Below are positions 8,101 through 12,116 of a stretch of DNA of 12,116 nt, piece by piece. The stretch spans positions 1-12,116 of the forward strand of contig JADMKR010000236.1 in assembly GCA_015478765.1 (NCBI GenBank). The letters are read 5' to 3'. The notes beneath the pieces are model-generated. The model saw nothing but the letters and a program-made list of their open reading frames with translations. It made no database searches and was not told the DNA's origin. Origin of the DNA: Flavobacterium sp. Lineage in GTDB: Bacteria; Bacteroidota; Bacteroidia; Flavobacteriales; Flavobacteriaceae. How positions within the stretch are numbered: position 1 is the first letter of the stretch; every line of letters begins with the position of its first letter. The translations under genes and the position numbers were made by a program.

Positions 8101-8660
8101 GCCGCAACTACAATCAGCAAAATACTGTACAATCCATACTTTTTGGATTCATCGGCACCTTGTGCCAAAAGCGTTTGCTCATGGCTTTCCATATCGCGAA
8201 TCACGTTGCGTATCTTGTCCATGTAGCTCTTTCCAACATGTAGATCGTTAGGTCCGATAACCACACCGGCGCGGCGTCCGGCAATTTGAAAATCAATATA
8301 TTCAAAAAGTGCCTCTTTAACCGGAAGCACTTTCGCGAGCCGGGCTTTCTGCTCGGGATCATTTTGCACCAGTTCAGCGACACGCTTCAGATATAGCGCG
8401 GCTTGCTGTTCACTGCCAACATATCTCGCCAAATTTTCATCATTACCAGTTATAAGAAATCCGCGCATGCCGCTTTGAGCGTCCAGCATTACCGCGGTGG
8501 CCTCATTTAAATTGAAAATAACCTGCTGCGTATGGAAAACCGCTGCGTTACTCGACATCAACATACGGATGCTGATAAAAGACGCGGTTGAACTAAGCAA
8601 TAAGATCAGTATGGATACTACTGAACTTATGAGCAGGTTCCTTTTAAATTTCGTGTTCAT
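5124..8660 (-). CDS. Membrane hybrid histidine kinase: CHASE3-HAMP-GAF-coiled coil-HisKA-HATPase-REC-REC-REC
   Basis: This encodes 1178 residues from ATG at 8660. That start is preferred because MNTKFKRNLL leads straight into the first membrane helix; an ATG at 8720 would add 20 residues lying within the upstream gene. In order: membrane helix (about 9-33); a CHASE3 extracytoplasmic sensor (about 36-170, with DAQSGMRGFLITGND); a second helix (about 177-198); a HAMP-like region (about 220-275); GAF (about 285-430); a long Glu/Gln-rich coiled coil (about 435-515); HisKA with phosphoacceptor His528 in SHELRTPLNS; HATPase_c with N box NLISNAIKF (Asn647), DTGIGIP and GGTGLGL; and three receivers with Asp842, Asp964 and Asp1107, each keeping its conserved Lys. 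It overlaps the upstream kinase by 17 bases. The ligand is unknown. No Hpt domain is seen here, so a phosphorelay partner, if needed, lies elsewhere. Confidence 0.95.
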   Translation of the reverse strand: MNTKFKRNLLISSVVSILILLLSSTASFISIRMLMSSNAAVFHTQQVIFNLNEATAVMLDAQSGMRGFLITGNDENLARYVGSEQQAALYLKRVAELVQNDPEQKARLAKVLPVKEALFEYIDFQIAGRRAGVVIGPNDLHVGKSYMDKIRNVIRDMESHEQTLLAQGADESKKYGLYSILLIVVAALIAVTISAIFFRRIYREFQQRSLLQQELAVKDQETANRITVISGIAGRIADGDYTVRATTHDSDALGSIGGSLNNMAEALERSFGKLSDKEWLQAGVAELNKAMIGEKSPEELANAVVEFVAEYTESSSAIMYLAEGNQLQAIAGFCYTPDDNRDRLQFGHGISGQAAASKKMIELTALESEDIVISYAQGKVKPRHILALPLLDGKVTGVLELMTMEEFTDLDRDYLLAVSNNISVAMTAAINRARIQELLDETQAQSEELQVQHSELESINAELEAQTEKLQASEEELRVQQEELQQINEELSERSVMLEEKNREVQKKSEDLEQSTRYKSEFLANMSHELRTPLNSILLLSRLLSENNDGNMNNEQTEFARVIQSSGNGLLTLIDEILDLSKIEAGKMEVDLNEINVNDLTSGLKDIFLPMAKEKNILFNVQDADSPKVISSDRMRLDQILKNLISNAIKFTSAGSVDLKIFKDKSDPKFIRFAVTDTGIGIPADKQPLIFEAFQQADGSTKRKYGGTGLGLSISRQLAKLLGGEILLDSAVGEGSTFTLRIPATGVAEMSPGDSPATTEMPARTEPTRKYISEKIPKALNDDRDVINEGDKIVLIVEDDINFAKSLLEFARQKGYKAVMTVRGDEALALALQFKPAGILLDVELPVMNGWEVMEELKGNPETRHIPVHIMSSHSVRQESLLKGAVNFLNKPVAFEQMPEIFKQIERIVNRDSGKVLILEDNQKHAKALSFFLESYNINSEISSAVADSVKALASNDVDCVILDMGVPAGNAYEILEQVKSTHGLENLPVIVFTGKSLSVREEQKIKKYADSIVVKTAHSYQRMLDEVSLFMHLVENKKDKKDGLNDALQNMLKGKTVLIVDDDVRNIYSLTKALETLQMNVLTAIDGREAVKVLNENPATDIVLLDMMMPNMDGYETAATIRADDRYKKLPVIAVTAKAMTGDREKCINAGASDYITKPVDIDQLLSLLRVWLYDSN

Positions 8661-10242
8661 ATAATTGAGAAATATTTGATGAATGAATTGGAAGGATGAT
8701 GATAAAGGTCGAGCCCTCACCTTCCGTGCTGCGTGCCGTAATCAGGCCGCTATGTTTTTCGATGATCTTTTTTGCGATGGCCAAACCGATTCCGGTCCCG
8801 TCGAAACTCTTTTTATCATTCAGGCTTTGAAATATGATAAAGATCCGATCCAGGTATTTTTCATTGAAACCAATACCATTATCGCTAAATGTAATTTTGC
8901 AATAATCGCCTGTTTCCGATGCGGGACTATCAAAATCCTTATTAAGAATCCGTTCGGCTGATATGGTAATCACCGGATCGACGCCTTTTCTCGAGAATTT
9001 CAATGCATTGCTTACGAGATTCTGGAACACCTGCCGCAATTGGCTCGAGATACCGTCCACTTTCGGCAGCGGACTCAGATGAATGGTCGCCTGTTTTTCG
9101 TTAATTTGAAAATCAAGATCGTCAAGAACCTCGGAGACAACCTCGTCCAAGTCGACTTTTTGATGCAGTGCATCGGCAGACAGCCGCGAATATTCGAGCA
9201 GATCCGAAATCAGCTTTGACATCCTTTGTGCCGCGCTTAGCGTGCGTTCGCTATAATGCTGGGCTTTTGAATCATCTGGCAAGTACTGCTCCTGAATCAT
9301 TTTGGTGAAAATCTCGATTTTCCGCACAGGCTCTTTAAGGTCATGTGAAACTACCCACGCAAATTGCTGGAGTTCGTGATTCCGGAATTCGAGTTCTTCA
9401 TTTTTATCTATCAGTTCGCGTGTTCGTTTGCCAACTTCAACCTCCAGCAATTCATTGGCAAGTTTTTGCCTCTGAATATTGGTAAATGTACCTACCCAGC
9501 GACTGATAGTATTATTATTCTTGACGGGAACCACTTTCATTATGAAGAACGTAAATTTGCCGGTTCGCAGGTTTCGCATACGGATTTCGGCTTCAAACAC
9601 TTCGCCGTGGTGGATGCGTTCTTTCCAGGAATCAAAAATCGAGGAATCATCCGGGTGTATTTCCGGAAACTCGCTTGCTGATTTGGAATATTCATACCAG
9701 TAGTCATTTACCAGTTCGATACTTCCGTCTTCGGTAAGTGCAAAGGCCACTTCGGGAAGTGAGCTAATGACCGATCGGAATTCCTCGATTTGATACGCAA
9801 GTTCCTCCTGCGCCTTTTTTCGAATTTCTATTTCGGTCGATAATTTGTCCCGAATATCTTTCAGCTCCTGTTGCTGATTGAACAACTTGAGGAATGTCTT
9901 GACTTTTAAGATCAGTAGATCAGGATCGACCGGTTTGGTTATATAATCAACTCCGCCCGACTCGTAACCGCGCGATATGAAACGTTTTTCCTTGCTAACA
10001 GCCGAAAGGAATAAAATAGGTATGTCTCGTGTACGGCTGCTGCCGGCGAGCGATTCGGCGACCTCGAAACCGTCCATACCCGGCATTTGTACGTCGAGTA
10101 TAATAAGTGAGTAGTCGTACTTGAGAGTTTTAAGCAACGCTTCTTCGCCAGATTCAGCCGATTCTACCGCAAGACCGTGCAGCTCAAGAACTTTTCTGAG
10201 CGCTACCAGATTGGCCGGAATATCATCGACAATCAATATCAT
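8644..10242 (-). CDS. Cytoplasmic REC-PAS histidine kinase
   Basis: This encodes 532 residues with no membrane segment. An N-terminal receiver (about 1-120) has the acidic pair Asp6-Asp7, phosphoacceptor Asp50 in IILDVQMPGMDG and Lys103 in ITKPVD. It is followed by a short coiled coil (about 122-155), a PAS/PAC domain (about 155-262, with EDGSIELVND and RWVGTFTNIQRQK), a second coiled linker, a HisKA domain with His300 in the phytochrome-like motif SHDLKEP, and HATPase_c (Asn412 in NLVSNALKF, DNGIGF, GTGIGLAIAKK). A receiver placed before the kinase means its activity may be set by phosphorylation from another kinase, the next gene being the obvious candidate (inference). It is the first gene of the operon; its start ATG sits beside an 11-bp direct repeat, and its end overlaps the next gene by 17 bases. 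The physiological signal is not evident. Confidence 0.95.
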   Translation of the reverse strand: MILIVDDIPANLVALRKVLELHGLAVESAESGEEALLKTLKYDYSLIILDVQMPGMDGFEVAESLAGSSRTRDIPILFLSAVSKEKRFISRGYESGGVDYITKPVDPDLLILKVKTFLKLFNQQQELKDIRDKLSTEIEIRKKAQEELAYQIEEFRSVISSLPEVAFALTEDGSIELVNDYWYEYSKSASEFPEIHPDDSSIFDSWKERIHHGEVFEAEIRMRNLRTGKFTFFIMKVVPVKNNNTISRWVGTFTNIQRQKLANELLEVEVGKRTRELIDKNEELEFRNHELQQFAWVVSHDLKEPVRKIEIFTKMIQEQYLPDDSKAQHYSERTLSAAQRMSKLISDLLEYSRLSADALHQKVDLDEVVSEVLDDLDFQINEKQATIHLSPLPKVDGISSQLRQVFQNLVSNALKFSRKGVDPVITISAERILNKDFDSPASETGDYCKITFSDNGIGFNEKYLDRIFIIFQSLNDKKSFDGTGIGLAIAKKIIEKHSGLITARSTEGEGSTFIIILPIHSSNISQLYEHEI

Positions 10243-10243
10243 A

Positions 10244-10267
10244 AATTAATCGAAAGAATTAATCGAA
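10244..10267. repeat. Perfect 11-bp direct repeat beside the operon start codon
   Basis: AATTAATCGAA occurs at 10244-10254 and again at 10257-10267, a 13-base repeat unit. On the minus strand this puts two copies of TTCGATTAATT immediately before the ATG at 10242. The core 9-mer also occurs at 2614-2622 and, in the other orientation, at 3303-3311. It could be a paired binding site for a regulator or a leader RNA element; its function is not known. Confidence 0.6.
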
Positions 10268-10374
10268 GTAATCCGTCTAGATTAGCGTGATCAGAAAGCG
10301 AACGGGGCACGGAATTTATCATGAATAAACTATAGCAAGCTTTAAAAAACAACAACAATAAATCGAGTTACGTC

Positions 10375-10382
10375 CAAAATTA
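10375..10382 (-). promoter_or_regulatory. Candidate Bacteroidota -7 promoter box of the signalling operon
   Basis: The minus strand reads TAATTTTG, an exact fit to TAnnTTTG, 132 bases before the first kinase start codon. A matching TTTG/TTG -33 element is not evident, so support is partial. The same octamer precedes the small secreted protein gene (3267-3274). Confidence 0.35.
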
Positions 10383-10504
10383 AGAAAAAAATATTTAAAG
10401 TCCGTTTTATCTAATTCCACTTAGATTATACGGTTGGATACGCAAATTACAGTTAATTCTCGAAAAAGGTTCTAAAGAAATTATAAATGTTAAAATGCAA
10501 GCAT

Positions 10505-10530
10505 AAAAAAACCCGCTCAGTACGAGCGGG
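10505..10530 (-). terminator. Intrinsic terminator of the T9SS-sorted surface protein gene
   Basis: A perfect 7-bp GC-rich stem, CCCGCTC (10512-10518) paired with GAGCGGG (10524-10530), encloses a 5-base loop. Read on the minus strand it is followed by seven T (plus-strand A7 at 10505-10511). It begins 25 bases after the stop codon of the right-hand surface protein and separates that gene from the signalling operon. Confidence 0.92.
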
Positions 10531-10555
10531 CTTTCTCTATATACTATTGAAAATC

Positions 10556-12116
10556 TTAGTTGATTACTTTCTTAGAAACTGTGCGGTTGTCATCTGAAGT
10601 AACCTGAACGATCAGCACTTGCTTGGTTGTTCCTGCATTGATGCTAACTTCGGATGCGTTCACATTGTTCTTTTCAGCGATAAGGCTTCCGCGAATATCG
10701 AATACTTTTACAGATGCGATCGTAATGTTTCCTGCATTTACTACAATGTTACCACCTTGTTTGATAGCGATTACGCCATTGGCATCAAAAACCGGATTTG
10801 CAACACTTAGCGGATTTGCATATAGAATCTCAAATCGGTTGTTGAAATTACCTGCCTCGCTTGCGAAAGTATAGTCACCCGAGTTAAGATCGTGTACAGC
10901 AGCAGTAACATTATCGCGAAGGAAAATATCCTGTCCATCTTCAAAAACACCTTCCACATCGTGTAAAGTAATGGTATAACTACCGGCTGTAGCGGTACGG
11001 AAATTCAAAGGAACGATGTCTGTATCTTCAAATGTAGCTCGGCCCTGAATTGCATATTCCTGACCATCAAGGTACGAAGTAAGCGAAATACTTGACTCAC
11101 CAAATGACTTACCATCTGCACGGTCAACGCCATTTTGCGAAGTTGGCAAATAGGCAATTAGCATTTGATTGTTTATTTCGCCAGCGCTGCCTAAGTTCAA
11201 CCAGAAACGGTCCTTTTCAACGGGTGTAGCAGCAGTGGCAGAGCCTCTAAAGAAAGGAGAAAATGGATTTTCAGCCGAACGCATTGCATTTGTGAAAACA
11301 ACCTCCGCCGGTGCAGTGGTAGTTGCTGTCGCCTGGACTATAAAGCCTTGACCCACCTGCGCGAAACCGTCAGGAAGATTATTAGGATCGGAACTATCAG
11401 ATGGCGCACCTGTACTTGTACCGCCAGCACTTGTATAAGTAGCATAATATGCTTGTGTGGTACTGTCGTCGTTCTGTGCATTTTTTCTTCTCCACAGGTA
11501 AATAGTACCTTCAATGTTTGTATTAACTTCCAAGAAATCTTCCAAACTCAATTTGGATGGGTATGGATTCCCAATCATATTAAACTTAGTGCCTGATGTA
11601 TCAAGCGCATATGAATAATCGCCACTATTTGGAACACCTTGGAACTGACCAGTCCAATTGGTTCCCGGTACAGGCGAAGCAACGTTGTAGGACGGATGAT
11701 TGTTTGGCGCCCGGATCAGATATCCTTTAGCAGGCTGAAACTGGCTGTTAGCTGATATTGGAACAAAAAAATTGGTTGTAGTTTGATAATCGTAAAAACG
11801 GGTCGGTACCGTCTCCGGAGAGAATTGCAATAATGTTTGTCCGTTTACCACATTTCCATCACCCGAAGTTGGCGACGACCATATAGTGTAATCCAATCGG
11901 TAAATTTCCGCGCTGGCGCGCTGTACTTTAGCGCCGCCGGTATTCCCATTAACACCCATGTGGGATTGATTCAAAAAACCATCACTATGTAAAATCAAAC
12001 CTTCATTATCCTCATTGAGGTTATCGACAAAGCCGGTCAAATTTACCGACTCACCACCCGTGATCGTAAGCGTAACTCCATTATTGATAATAAGGTTTTT
12101 TGCGATAAAACTGCCA
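10556..12116 (-). CDS. T9SS-exported surface protein, C-terminal part (5' end outside window)
   Basis: The frame is open from the right edge to TAA at 10556, giving 519 residues; the true start lies outside. A TTG near 12040 is only an internal codon, since the frame continues upstream as coherent protein (IAKNLIINNGVTLTITGGES). The module around plus 11540-11960 has DYTIWSSP, GYLIRAPN, FQGVPNSGDYS and MIGNPYPSKL and is paralogous to the end of the left-hand surface protein. A middle region (RFWLNL, AIQGRA, VPLNFRTATAGSYTI, NRFEILY) follows. The last 75 or so residues form a T9SS sorting domain: SVKVFDIRGSLIAEKNNVN, then QVLIVQV and a basic end SKKVIN, most like the type C signal of flavobacteria. 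In that family this directs export across the outer membrane and attachment to the cell surface. No catalytic domain is visible in this part, so an adhesin or scaffold role is only a guess. Confidence 0.88.
   Translation of the reverse strand, partial: GSFIAKNLIINNGVTLTITGGESVNLTGFVDNLNEDNEGLILHSDGFLNQSHMGVNGNTGGAKVQRASAEIYRLDYTIWSSPTSGDGNVVNGQTLLQFSPETVPTRFYDYQTTTNFFVPISANSQFQPAKGYLIRAPNNHPSYNVASPVPGTNWTGQFQGVPNSGDYSYALDTSGTKFNMIGNPYPSKLSLEDFLEVNTNIEGTIYLWRRKNAQNDDSTTQAYYATYTSAGGTSTGAPSDSSDPNNLPDGFAQVGQGFIVQATATTTAPAEVVFTNAMRSAENPFSPFFRGSATAATPVEKDRFWLNLGSAGEINNQMLIAYLPTSQNGVDRADGKSFGESSISLTSYLDGQEYAIQGRATFEDTDIVPLNFRTATAGSYTITLHDVEGVFEDGQDIFLRDNVTAAVHDLNSGDYTFASEAGNFNNRFEILYANPLSVANPVFDANGVIAIKQGGNIVVNAGNITIASVKVFDIRGSLIAEKNNVNASEVSINAGTTKQVLIVQVTSDDNRTVSKKVIN

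Larger units (their letters stand above)
3402..10242 (-). other. Probable five-gene signalling operon (kinase, hybrid kinase, receiver, CheR, CheB)
   Basis: The five genes are on one strand with junctions of -17, +11, -4 and -19 bases, leaving no room for internal promoters or terminators outside coding sequence. Upstream is a 313-base gap with a candidate promoter; downstream is a 163-base gap without an obvious hairpin. Together they encode two transmitters and five receivers, plus the methylation and demethylation enzymes of chemotaxis, but no MCP, CheA, CheW, Hpt or DNA-binding domain. Confidence 0.85.
10243..10555. other. Intergenic region upstream of the signalling operon
   Basis: This 313-base AT-rich gap holds three things, all relevant to the minus strand: the terminator of the right-hand surface-protein gene (10505-10530), a candidate -7 box (10375-10382), and a perfect direct repeat next to the first kinase start (10244-10267). 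If the candidate box is used, the operon has a leader of roughly 125 bases. I see no convincing small gene or recognised riboswitch in it. Confidence 0.6.

Noticed and set aside
5124..8660. Possible frameshift or fusion artefact in the very long kinase
   Set aside because: The frame is continuous and every domain from CHASE3 to the third receiver has intact motifs; this is a known type of domain layout for hybrid kinases.
12038..12040. TTG start for the right-hand surface protein
   Set aside because: The frame continues upstream to the window edge as coherent beta-rich protein sequence in the same style, so the TTG is an internal Leu codon.

Overview
This window looks like chromosomal DNA of a Bacteroidota bacterium, probably from or near the Flavobacteriia. 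The evidence is: two large surface proteins of the type IX secretion (T9SS) style, one ending in a sorting domain that resembles the flavobacterial 'type C' signal; GEVED, Ig-like and choice-of-anchor-J-like modules; two exact matches to the Bacteroidota -7 promoter box TAnnTTTG; and almost no Shine-Dalgarno sequences. All seven genes are on the minus strand. I saw no tRNA, rRNA, CRISPR array, transposase or phage gene.

Layout in transcription order (right to left). At the right edge is the C-terminal part of a T9SS-exported surface protein (10556 to beyond 12116), closed by a strong intrinsic terminator (10505-10530). A 313-base AT-rich gap follows, with a candidate promoter and a perfect 11-bp direct repeat just before the next start codon. 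Next come five tightly packed signalling genes (10242 down to 3402): a REC-PAS-histidine kinase, a membrane CHASE3-HAMP-GAF-coiled coil-histidine kinase with three C-terminal receivers, a single-domain response regulator, a CheR-type methyltransferase and a CheB-type methylesterase without a receiver. Gaps and overlaps are +11, -4, -17 and -19 nt, so this is very probably one translationally coupled operon. A small secreted protein (2903-3238) with its own terminator follows. At the left edge is the N-terminal 847 residues of a second, larger surface protein whose last in-window module is paralogous to the right-hand one.

How the genes may work together (inference). The five-gene cassette has adaptation enzymes (CheR, CheB) and receivers but no chemoreceptor, CheA or CheW in the window. 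The most economical reading is a non-flagellar sensory system in which the CHASE3 hybrid kinase takes the place of receptor and kinase. CheR and CheB may then tune that kinase, possibly at the Glu/Gln-rich coiled coil between its GAF and kinase domains. The standalone receiver may supply the regulatory domain missing from CheB. No DNA-binding output domain is encoded here, so output must be through protein interactions, methylation, or partners elsewhere. The flanking surface proteins suggest, but do not show, a link to adhesion or surface behaviour.
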